Below, one piece after another: positions 1 to 5,115 of a stretch of 5,239 bases of DNA; the stretch's first letter is position 1; each line of letters opens with the position of its first letter. The DNA is taken from the NCBI GenBank assembly GCA_005779525.1, contig SXIZ01000228.1:1-5239 (forward strand), given 5' to 3'. Made by a program: the position numbers and the translations under genes. This DNA comes from Methylococcaceae bacterium (GTDB lineage Bacteria; Pseudomonadota; Gammaproteobacteria; Methylococcales; Methylomonadaceae). Under the pieces are notes generated by a model, which made no database searches, was not told where the DNA came from, and saw nothing but the letters and a program-made list of their open reading frames with translations.

Positions 1-593
1 AATACCGTCGCGGTTTCAAATTCTCAACTTATGCCACTTGGTGTATACGTCAGGCCATCACTCGCTCCATTGCCGACCAAGCACGCACCATCCGTATCAC
101 GGTGCACATGATAGAAACGATCAATAAAATGAACCGTATCAGTCGGCAAATCTTGCAAGAAACCGGTGTGGAGCCGGACCCTGCTACCCTGGCTGAAAAA
201 ATGGAAATGCCGGAAGATAAAATCCGTAAAATCTTAAAAATCAGCAAAGAACCGATTTCCATGGAAACGCCTATTGGTGACGACGAAGATTCACATTTGG
301 GTGATTTCATTGAAGATGGGCAAACCTTGGCACCGGTTGATGCCGCTATTTATGCCAGCTTACGTGACGCCACTAGCGAAGTGTTAGAATCCTTAACACC
401 ACGCGAGGCAAAAGTATTGCGCATGCGTTTTGGTATCGAAATGAACACCGACCACACGCTAGAAGAAGTTGGCAAACAGTTTGATGTCACGCGTGAGCGC
501 ATACGTCAAATCGAAGCAAAAGCCTTGCGTAAATTGCGCCACCCAACACGTTCAGAAAGATTGCGTAGCTTCTTAGAAACGGGACAAGATTAA
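1..593 (+). CDS. rpoD: RNA polymerase sigma factor RpoD (sigma-70), C-terminal 196 residues, 5' truncated by the window edge
   Basis: This is the primary sigma factor, which directs RNA polymerase to -10/-35 promoters. The frame is open to the left edge (first full codon at 3), so the gene begins outside the window; the GTG at 102 is an internal valine, not a start. In order one sees region 2.4 (YATW-IRQAITR, about 30-65), region 3.0 with the extended -10 residues of RTIRI-VHMIE, region 3.1, the region 3.2 finger (SMETPIGDDEDSHLGDFIED), and region 4 with TPREAKVLRMRFGI and the -35-binding helix-turn-helix DVTRERIRQIEAKALRKL. It ends in RSFLETGQD, a normal C-terminus. Two positions are odd: the second Trp of the WW pair is Cys (TGT, 42-44; E. 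coli 434) and the usual Pro of RIPVH is Thr (ACG, 99-101; E. coli 453). The rest is strongly conserved, so this is probably a working gene. Family identity is certain; choosing the housekeeping copy over a paralogue is inference. Confidence 0.97.
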   Translation, partial: YRRGFKFSTYATWCIRQAITRSIADQARTIRITVHMIETINKMNRISRQILQETGVEPDPATLAEKMEMPEDKIRKILKISKEPISMETPIGDDEDSHLGDFIEDGQTLAPVDAAIYASLRDATSEVLESLTPREAKVLRMRFGIEMNTDHTLEEVGKQFDVTRERIRQIEAKALRKLRHPTRSERLRSFLETGQD

Positions 594-608
594 AGATTTA
601 ACAGTTTC

Positions 609-650
609 GGCCCCCTAGCTCATGCTTGGTTAGAGCAGCGGACTCATAAT
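609..650 (+). pseudogene. 5' half of a tRNA gene with CAU anticodon (Met or Ile2), broken at the anticodon loop
   Basis: Sixteen bases after rpoD the sequence reads as a tRNA 5' half: acceptor strand GGCCCCC (609-615), TA, D-stem GCTC (618-621) pairing with GAGC (633-636) around an 11-base loop containing GGTTA, then anticodon-stem strand GCGGA (638-642) and the loop CTCATAA (643-649). After T650 the expected partner TCCGC is missing: the next bases are ACATCTG. No T-arm (TTCRANTCC-like) and no GGGGGCC acceptor strand follow. tRNA-Ile2 or Met genes are known near rpoD in proteobacteria (ileX in E. coli), so this is probably the host tRNA split by insertion or deletion. Alternatively it is a duplicated fragment. 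It cannot make a tRNA by itself. Confidence 0.8.
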
Positions 651-684
651 ACATCTGAATCGAGCTTGAATAGATACAAATACT

Positions 685-714
685 GAAACGGCTGACAGCA
701 ATGTTGGCCGTTTT
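685..714 (+). terminator. Rho-independent terminator after rpoD and the tRNA fragment
   Basis: AAACGGCTGACA (686-697) pairs with TGTTGGCCGTTT (702-713) around a GCAA tetraloop, giving a 12-bp stem with two wobble pairs and a short T run at 711-714. The orientation fits termination of rpoD transcription. It lies beyond the tRNA break, so it could belong to the host operon or to the inserted DNA. Confidence 0.7.
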
Positions 715-725
715 CACATCTGGCC

Positions 726-866
726 TTAGGTTACTTTTGTGCACCCATCCATACAGAACAACTTAAGGCTATCTTGGCTTATAGCCACTTCCATTCTATG
801 TTCTATATTGATGTCAGTTCGGATTAAGTTCGGATAAACCACCCTCATATTTGAGAGTCGACACAC
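726..866 (-). CDS. Possible small ORF, 46 codons, no recognised product
   Basis: A GTG start (864-866) is preceded eight bases upstream by AGGAG (minus strand), and the frame runs to TAA at 726-728. The peptide begins MCRLSNMRVVYPNLIRTD and ends CMDGCTKVT. I see no domain, signal or membrane segment. The reading frame spans the 11-bp tandem repeat at 817-838, which gives the near-repeated peptide YPNL/IRTD and suggests a noncoding site rather than a gene. It lies downstream of the terminator of the primase-helicase gene with no clear promoter. Listed because the ribosome site is good; it may well be chance. Confidence 0.2.
   Translation of the reverse strand: MCRLSNMRVVYPNLIRTDINIEHRMEVAISQDSLKLFCMDGCTKVT
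817..838. repeat. 11-bp tandem direct repeat, GTTCGGATTAA / GTTCGGATAAA
   Basis: Two adjacent 11-base copies (817-827 and 828-838) differ at one position. They lie about 170 bp inside the broken tRNA. Adjacent one-turn repeats near an attachment site are what tyrosine-recombinase arm sites or excisionase sites look like, but no integrase is visible, so this role is inference only. Confidence 0.6.
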
Positions 867-965
867 GAAAATTTCTCCTAATAGCTAGGCAGGTCAGATA
901 GTCGCGGCATCTACTGGGCTAATTGGCTGTCGAATTTTTCGGTGTAGTGGATTACCATTCAATGC

Positions 966-994
966 AAAAAAGAGGGACACCGAAATGTCCCTTT
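966..994 (-). terminator. Rho-independent terminator of the primase-helicase gene
   Basis: On the minus strand AGGGACA (992-986) and TGTCCCT (979-973) form a perfect 7-bp stem around a six-base loop, followed directly by CTTTTTT (972-966). It starts 37 bases past the stop codon of the 742-aa gene. It also faces rpoD and would block read-through into it. Confidence 0.9.
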
Positions 995-1029
995 GAATGT
1001 GATTTCTTGATTTTCTGAAAACTGAATTT

Positions 1030-3258
1030 CTAGTATGGCTCAGGCATGCTTGTGGATGTTACTGGCGCCAGTATAGTGAATAACTTTACTCCGCGGTCAC
1101 CGACGGAATAAGCCCACTTGTGAATAGCTGCATCAGTACCCGTATACTTGTCGATAAGTTTGATTGCTGAGCCTCTACCAATACATGCAAGTTCAGCCAC
1201 TTCGAATGCAAGTTTTGTCTTGGTGTTGACGCCTTTTGTAATGCAAGCCGTTACTAGGCCAATGATTTCAGCATCAGACTTTACTTTTGCAGCATGCCTT
1301 AAGCTATCCAGTTGCACTTCATCCACTTTTTGCACTGACATAAAGCGTTCTGTGTAAGAAATGCCACTTTCATTACTGTATGAATAAGCAACAAAACTTG
1401 GCACATCGCCTCGACGTTTGATATTTTCGAACTCAATCGTTTTTAGGTTAGCTTCACCATCAATCGGGTACATTCTGTAAGCACAATCAAAGTCATCTAG
1501 AATGTCTGTCGTGCCAGTAAAGATGGGCTTGCCGTCGGAGTCCGGCTTTTTGTTGGCATGCGCTAATGCTAAAACAGAGCCACCTTTCATGATAAATCCG
1601 CGAACGACCTTAGTAAGTTTGCTGCTGTTAACCTTGTCCATCAGATTGGCAAACTTCTTGAGCGTATCCAGCACTATGATGACACCATTGGCTTGGTTGT
1701 TTACCGTCATGTCAGTCATCAATTCAAGAAACGCTGAGGCCGTGAAATTTCGGTGACCCTCGGCCAACATGTGGAAGCCATATTCTTCAGCGTAATTGTT
1801 TTTTTGAATCACCCCTGATAAATCATCATCTACGTTAATGTAGTAAAGCCTAGACGAATCAATTTTGCCCAGTTTAATTGCTTCAATAAGCAAATAGAGC
1901 ACGAACAGCGTTTTACCTGTATTTGGCCACGCATAAAGCACCGTTGCTTGCCCTGAAATGGCAAGATTGCCAAGAAGGTAATTTTGTTTGATCGCTATTT
2001 TTTCTAAATCACTAGACCTGCCTAGCAGTGAGAATTTATCTAGCGGGTTGATTGTAACTTGCGAGCTTGATTGCGGCTTAATTTCAGTTTGCGAATCACT
2101 GGCTGCATCATCTTGTTTCGATGCTTTGCAATTAAATTTAATGATGACTGTTTCACAAACCTCAAATTCATCAAATTGAAAGTAGCCTGCAGGCACCCAT
2201 CCAGCTTCTTTAGCGTAATGAAATAGGGTGCCAATGCTAATGCCCACATCGGACCTGATGGATTTCCACATGACGTCAAAAGATTTGGCGTCATATTTAG
2301 ACGCCGTTTGATTAGTCGCTGTCCAAAATTCACCTTTACTCCATGCCCGTGCCAGTGACTCGCCACAACTCCAATTAAGCGAACGTAAAGCGCAGCATGT
2401 TTTGAACCACACCTCGCGCTCACAATCTGGATAAATTGCGGCAAGAGCCGATTTTACGTTCTCAATACTTAGCGGCGTTTCATGCATATCAGCTGTTGCA
2501 GTGCCAGAATTTCCAAGGTGAGTGACATTTTGTTTGCTGGTTACCGTTTCAGCTATACACAAATGCTCATGAGCACTTTCGATTGCAACAAGCATCGCAT
2601 CTCGATCAATATACTCATCTGAAGCATGCGTCAATGTCACTGGTCTTGGTGGGTTATATTTATAATTGAATGTACCAGGCACACGTAATACAGAGGCAAT
2701 GTCGGCGGTGCGCGTGTCGTCAGCCAGAAAGCCGGTCACCTTAGTCACAGCCTTGAGCATTTTTGCGTATTTTTGCCATGTCTCTCTATCTATAATTTTG
2801 CCTGTTACCCAGTAAGCATGCAGACCTCCACCACTATTAACTATGTGGGTTGGATTTTGGATGCCTGAGTCTTTACAGAATTTCTCAAGTGCGACTTGAG
2901 CCTCTTCGATTGTGCGGTACCCTTTACCTGCCACTGCTTTTTCTTCACCCACATCCAAATCCACCCAGAGCCCATAAGCGCCGGATGCATTAGATGCAGT
3001 TCGATTACCGGCCTTATTGTATTCGGCCATAGCGAAATAAGACTCAAGGCCAGCATCTGAATTTGCAAGTGCACTAGTGGCTGCTTCGCTAATGTCTTTT
3101 ACGAATTGGTTTTTGAATTGTTTTGTTTTTTTGTTGTGATAGCCAATTTGATGCGATTGCTTATTGGAGCGCCAGAGAGCTTCTAACATTTTCTTTGCAG
3201 GGTTTTTTAAATCTTCGGGCGACACTAACCCCGATGTTACATTACTAATAATAGTCAT
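1030..3258 (-). CDS. Primase-helicase fusion replication protein (RepB-like AEP primase, PriCT-2, RecA-like ATPase)
   Basis: The 742-aa protein combines primer synthesis with DNA unwinding and probably starts replication of a mobile element in the cytoplasm. Residues about 90-225 look like an archaeo-eukaryotic-type primase: metal-binding WVDLD (98-102), SGGGLHAYW with His147, then DDTRTADIASVLRVPGTFNYK-like conservation at 180-200. Residues about 264-355 match a PriCT-2 domain (W284, W331, TLFHYAKEAGW). Residues about 410-600 form a RepA/AAA_25-type ATPase: Walker A AWPNTGKT (443-450, with Ala for the first Gly), Walker B GVIIVLD (525-531) and ALAHANK (564-570), the last typical of hexameric RepA helicases. 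The C-terminus (about 655-730) may be a winged helix. The ATG start has AGGAAG five bases upstream. It is the last gene before a strong terminator and has its own promoter and long leader. Domain identity is confident; the element it replicates is not known. Confidence 0.9.
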   Translation of the reverse strand: MTIISNVTSGLVSPEDLKNPAKKMLEALWRSNKQSHQIGYHNKKTKQFKNQFVKDISEAATSALANSDAGLESYFAMAEYNKAGNRTASNASGAYGLWVDLDVGEEKAVAGKGYRTIEEAQVALEKFCKDSGIQNPTHIVNSGGGLHAYWVTGKIIDRETWQKYAKMLKAVTKVTGFLADDTRTADIASVLRVPGTFNYKYNPPRPVTLTHASDEYIDRDAMLVAIESAHEHLCIAETVTSKQNVTHLGNSGTATADMHETPLSIENVKSALAAIYPDCEREVWFKTCCALRSLNWSCGESLARAWSKGEFWTATNQTASKYDAKSFDVMWKSIRSDVGISIGTLFHYAKEAGWVPAGYFQFDEFEVCETVIIKFNCKASKQDDAASDSQTEIKPQSSSQVTINPLDKFSLLGRSSDLEKIAIKQNYLLGNLAISGQATVLYAWPNTGKTLFVLYLLIEAIKLGKIDSSRLYYINVDDDLSGVIQKNNYAEEYGFHMLAEGHRNFTASAFLELMTDMTVNNQANGVIIVLDTLKKFANLMDKVNSSKLTKVVRGFIMKGGSVLALAHANKKPDSDGKPIFTGTTDILDDFDCAYRMYPIDGEANLKTIEFENIKRRGDVPSFVAYSYSNESGISYTERFMSVQKVDEVQLDSLRHAAKVKSDAEIIGLVTACITKGVNTKTKLAFEVAELACIGRGSAIKLIDKYTGTDAAIHKWAYSVGDRGVKLFTILAPVTSTSMPEPY

Positions 3259-3263
3259 AAACG

Positions 3264-3280
3264 CTTCCTATAATATGGAA
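3264..3280 (-). promoter_or_regulatory. Ribosome binding site of the primase-helicase gene, able to pair with upstream sequence
   Basis: The Shine-Dalgarno AGGAAG (3269-3264) sits five bases before the ATG. Its GGAA can pair with UUCC (3280-3277) across an eight-base AU loop, so the site could be partly hidden in the leader RNA. The stem is only four pairs, so its effect is uncertain. Confidence 0.5.
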
Positions 3281-3330
3281 TACGTTCGCTTTTTAATGTG
3301 GGATAGGGGGCGTGCAGGTGCGAACAGAGC

Positions 3331-3409
3331 CTATAAGCCTTCCGTCCGCAAGTACCTTAAGAGGTGATCTGAGATAGTTAATCTAAATGAAATAGGCTTT
3401 CCATCCGCA
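3331..3409. repeat. Two degenerate 20-bp direct repeats ending in TCCGCA
   Basis: Positions 3331-3350 and 3390-3409 match at 15 of 20 bases (consensus tail TTCCRTCCGCA), with starts 59 bp apart. The core TCCGCA recurs at 3539-3544 in the same leader. They could be initiator-binding iterons or repeated RNA elements; there is no direct evidence for either. Confidence 0.45.
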
Positions 3410-3595
3410 TGCGACCACGGTGGCGTACCGATATATCATTCGACTCTGCATGTGCAGCGATAGCTTACTACACACCAGAGCATCTCTGACTTCCGGTAAG
3501 CAACGCTATCGCACGTCGTACCGTCCCATTTGAAGATGTCCGCAATCAGGGTGATGGGCAACTATACCGAACTACATCAGATCATCTTGATTGCA

Positions 3596-3624
3596 AGTAT
3601 AAATATTAAATTTAGGCGTATCAA
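3596..3624 (-). promoter_or_regulatory. Sigma-70 promoter for the leader and primase-helicase gene
   Basis: On the minus strand TTGATA (3624-3619) and TATACT (3601-3596) are separated by exactly 17 bases of AT-rich sequence. Each hexamer matches the consensus at four or more of six positions. Transcription should start near 3588-3591, some 330 bases before the primase ATG. Confidence 0.7.
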
Positions 3625-3722
3625 CTTTTTTTAGTGCGTTTTAAATAAATTGCTTAATGTGCTTTTTTATTACGGTAATGGTTGTCGTCATTATTTGATT
3701 TCTTTTGATAGTTTTGAGAAAC

Positions 3723-3790
3723 TGAAAAACTGATTTTCTGAATTCCTGCTACCCAAACAGTTTTTAGGTTTTCAGAATTTCAGTTTTTCA
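3723..3790. repeat. Inverted repeat and AAAAACTG cluster in an AT-rich zone, possible origin or operator
   Basis: The arms 3723-3744 and 3769-3790 are inverted copies matching at 18 of 22 bases (TGAAAAACTGA, two variable bases, TTCTGAA), separated by 24 bases. The word AAAAACTG occurs three times: 3725-3732 forward, and 3758-3765 and 3781-3788 reversed, the last two 23 bp (about two helical turns) apart. The flank 3590-3720 is very AT-rich. This fits an initiator-binding or origin region in front of a replication gene, or an operator over the promoter at 3596-3624. A related TGATTTTCTGAA copy lies at 1008-1019, just past the primase gene. Confidence 0.6.
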
Positions 3791-3807
3791 ATACAAAGGA
3801 AAATGGC

Positions 3808-3972
3808 TCAGTGGAAGGAATCGCTTAGGTGGGTATAACAATCCCAAGCATCCTCAGTGTCCCAGTCCATCTCTCGAAAGACTTGCTGATGGATAGCATT
3901 GGCAAAAGCCTCTTCAGGTAAATCCCAAGCTAAAACGGTTTCAATTGCGTCTAGGTAATGTTGGCGGTTCAT
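3808..3972 (-). CDS. Small acidic protein, 54 aa, unknown function
   Basis: The ATG (3970-3972) has GAGGA nine bases upstream and the frame closes with TGA at 3808-3810. The peptide starts MNRQHYLDAIETVLAWDLP and ends in THLSDSFH. It is rich in Asp, Glu and Trp, has no membrane segment or signal, and looks like a compact helical domain. I have an impression of similar short proteins in integrative elements of proteobacteria but cannot name a family. Its start lies inside the end of the 67-aa membrane protein gene (32-bp overlap in another frame), so the two are probably translationally coupled. Good ribosome site, coherent composition and the overlap make it a credible gene. Confidence 0.7.
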   Translation of the reverse strand: MNRQHYLDAIETVLAWDLPEEAFANAIHQQVFREMDWDTEDAWDCYTHLSDSFH

Positions 3973-4144
3973 ATTTTTTTATCCTCGTAAGTTTGTTGAT
4001 GTAGTAAATGGCTATGGCTAAGCCAATAAAGAAAGTCAGTGGGAAAGCTAAGAACAGCAGAGCGAATAAAACTAATGCATAGGTTCTGGTATGCTCGGAT
4101 AACAGGCATAGCAAGGCCAAGATCAGCAAGGTGATAAACTCCAA
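3941..4144 (-). CDS. Small inner-membrane protein with two predicted helices, 67 aa
   Basis: The start is TTG (4144-4142), supported by AGGAG seven bases upstream; no internal Met codon offers another start. Two hydrophobic stretches are seen at residues about 3-16 and 22-49, separated by the polar SEHTRTY turn. They are followed by a basic tail (KLTRIKK...PRRN) that should lie in the cytoplasm, giving a hairpin topology with both ends inside. No family is recognised. It overlaps the next gene by 32 bp and lies about 180 bp after the 184-aa gene. The role is unknown; small membrane proteins like this are common in conjugative and phage modules, which is context and not evidence of function. 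Confidence 0.65.
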   Translation of the reverse strand: MEFITLLILALLCLLSEHTRTYALVLFALLFLAFPLTFFIGLAIAIYYINKLTRIKKYEPPTLPRRN

Positions 4145-4180
4145 TTTTGTGCTCCTGTAAGGTGGGAAAGTTGTAACTGA

Positions 4181-4197
4181 ACCGGAAAATGACCGGT
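4181..4197. repeat. Palindrome ACCGG-N7-CCGGT upstream of the 67-aa gene
   Basis: Perfect 5-bp arms (4181-4185 and 4193-4197) lie 37 bp before the TTG start. It could be an operator or a small hairpin in the message. A 9-base direct repeat TTGTAACTG (4171-4179 and 4234-4242) flanks it. Confidence 0.4.
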
Positions 4198-4198
4198 A

Positions 4199-4226
4199 TA
4201 AAACTAACGCTTCATTGCGAGGTTAG
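4199..4226 (-). terminator. Weak candidate terminator between the 184-aa and 67-aa genes
   Basis: On the minus strand CTAA...CGC (4226-4217) can pair with GCG...TTAG (4210-4204), with an unpaired CCT on one side and an AATGAA loop, followed by a T-rich stretch (TTTTAT). The stem is imperfect and short, so read-through from the upstream gene is likely. Confidence 0.25.
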
Positions 4227-4280
4227 AAAAGCCTTGTAACTGCTGATGTTATGGCTTGTTGGGAATTTAGAGCGGAGGAC

Positions 4281-4301
4281 ATTTACTCCCTCGGTGTAAA
4301 T
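4281..4301. repeat. Inverted repeat ATTTAC-N9-GTAAAT after the 184-aa gene
   Basis: Perfect 6-bp arms at 4281-4286 and 4296-4301 lie 23 bp past the stop of the 184-aa gene. There is no T run, so it is not an obvious terminator. It may protect the message end or bind a protein. Confidence 0.35.
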
Positions 4302-4323
4302 CTACGGCACCATTGGGTTGGGT

Positions 4324-4878
4324 TTAGGCTGCCTGCGTAGCTATCTGTGCAACATCCTGCCTAGCAGCCATAGCCTCAACAGTCGGTGTAGCCTTCGTGG
4401 ACTTCTTGCCGGATGAGGTGGTGCTGGCTTTCTTGAGCGCAGATGATGCTGGAATGTCAGGCACCTTTATGTCCACACCCGATGCAATCAGTGCGTTCAC
4501 TGCACCCATAAACGCAGCACTGTCTATGAGCTCATAACCCCGCACCTTGCCTTCCAGACTGCGCACCAAGCCTTCATTCTTAAGTGCCGCCATGAGAAAT
4601 GACGGAGTGTTGGTTGATTTGCCTTGGAGCAGGCTAACGAGTGGATAGGATGTCAGTGGTGCAGGGGCCTTGGCTAATGCTGGCTGGATGGCATTGAGCG
4701 ACAGCCATTCGGGACTGAATAACCCCCCACCGGTATTCATGACCACACGGAAATGTATTTCATTGTCTGCGTCGCTGCCGACGTGATAAGTAAGGGTAGC
4801 CTTACCTGACTTGGAAGGGCAGGATGCCGCCTTGATGATGCGCATGGATAGGGCTGAATTGATTGAAATGATGGTCAT
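4324..4878 (-). CDS. Unrecognised 184-aa protein with possible winged-helix-like middle and low-complexity tail
   Basis: The ATG start is supported by AGGAG seven bases upstream. I do not recognise the family. The N-terminal part (about 1-60) looks like beta strands (ATLTYHVG, IHFRVVMNTGGGLFSPEWL). Residues about 75-135 contain a pattern like a winged helix: TSYPLVSLLQGK, FLMAALKNEGLVRSLEGKV, then RGYELID. The tail (about 145-184) is rich in Lys, Ser, Thr and Ala (KKASTTSSGKKSTK), probably disordered and able to contact nucleic acid. There is no signal or membrane segment, so it should be cytoplasmic. A DNA-binding accessory role in the element is inference from the fold guess and context only. 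Its first five residues, MTIIS, equal those of the primase-helicase, which is probably chance. Confidence 0.85.
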   Translation of the reverse strand: MTIISINSALSMRIIKAASCPSKSGKATLTYHVGSDADNEIHFRVVMNTGGGLFSPEWLSLNAIQPALAKAPAPLTSYPLVSLLQGKSTNTPSFLMAALKNEGLVRSLEGKVRGYELIDSAAFMGAVNALIASGVDIKVPDIPASSALKKASTTSSGKKSTKATPTVEAMAARQDVAQIATQAA

Positions 4879-4926
4879 GGTGAATCTCCTTTGGTTGATT
4901 AAGTATTGAAATGGATGCCTTCAAAT

Positions 4927-5075
4927 AAGGTGGTTAAAGTATCGAAGTTTTGGCGGTGGTTATTTCAGTTGCGTAACTGCGCGTGGCCAAACGAAGGTGG
5001 TAAAGCCGGTGAAGGTGGTGTTTTAGGGCGGCAGGCTATGTGGGATATGGGCTGCGCTGAAATGGCAAAGGTGGT
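4927..5075. repeat. Four irregularly spaced AAGGTGGT words upstream of the 184-aa gene
   Basis: Exact copies start at 4927, 4994, 5012 and 5068 in a 237-bp noncoding stretch (4879-5115). The same stretch also holds a close pair of TACGAAG (5075-5081 and 5084-5090). The spacing is irregular. On the minus strand they read ACCACCTT, in the leader of the 184-aa gene. Nothing else recognisable lies in this gap apart from the palindrome at 4966-4979. Confidence 0.4.
4966..4979. repeat. Palindrome CAGTT-GCGT-AACTG, candidate operator
   Basis: Perfect 5-bp arms with a 4-bp centre lie 88 bp before the start of the 184-aa gene. The size suits a dimeric repressor site, but I see no clear promoter next to it. 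Confidence 0.4.
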
Positions 5076-5115
5076 ACGAAGTCTACGAAGCCGGGGGCGG
5101 GTCAGCTGAAAGCTG

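Larger units (their letters stand above)
3259..3591 (-). promoter_or_regulatory. Long, hairpin-rich leader of the primase-helicase gene (candidate structured RNA or origin)
   Basis: Between the promoter and the primase start lie about 330 bases without a credible ORF but with many complementary segments. The main stem pairs GCGATAGC (3457-3464) with GCTATCGC (3505-3512), extended by TTACT (3465-3469) with AGCAA (3499-3503) across one bulge and one wobble, and capped by CAGAG/CTCTG (3476-3480/3484-3488). CGAC (3441-3444) and GTGC (3452-3455) can also pair with the adjoining arm at 3511-3518. Other pairs are CCCAT/ATGGG (3525-3529/3554-3558), AGCCTAT/ATAGGCT (3328-3334/3392-3398) enclosing two small hairpins, and GCGAAC/GTTCGC (3320-3325/3284-3289). 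I do not recognise the family. Alternatives are a copy-control leader, a stand-alone noncoding RNA, or priming hairpins of an origin. Structure was judged by eye. Confidence 0.55.

Noticed and set aside
50..310. 86-aa ORF antisense to rpoD
   Set aside because: A shadow of the strongly conserved rpoD reading frame.
643..1000. A group I intron interrupting the tRNA at the anticodon loop, as in tRNA-Ile(CAU) of Azoarcus
   Set aside because: No 3' exon with T-arm and acceptor strand follows, and I could not see the conserved P, Q, R, S core segments.
2040..2444. 134-aa ORF on the minus strand
   Set aside because: It lies in another frame on the same strand within the primase-helicase gene, whose frame shows clear domains; the peptide has no sensible composition.
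3164..3367. 67-aa ORF on the plus strand across the primase start
   Set aside because: It is antisense to the primase N-terminus and leader, with no ribosome site or domain.
3301..3591. CRISPR array in the repeat-containing leader
   Set aside because: The repeats are only two or three, degenerate and irregularly spaced, with no cas genes nearby.
4531..4537. CTCATAA as a second attachment core matching the tRNA break
   Set aside because: Only seven bases match, it lies inside the 184-aa gene, and no tRNA 3' half follows it.
4906..5109. 67-aa ORF on the plus strand
   Set aside because: Opposite to all neighbouring genes, composed largely of the AAGGTGGT-rich stretch, with no convincing ribosome site.
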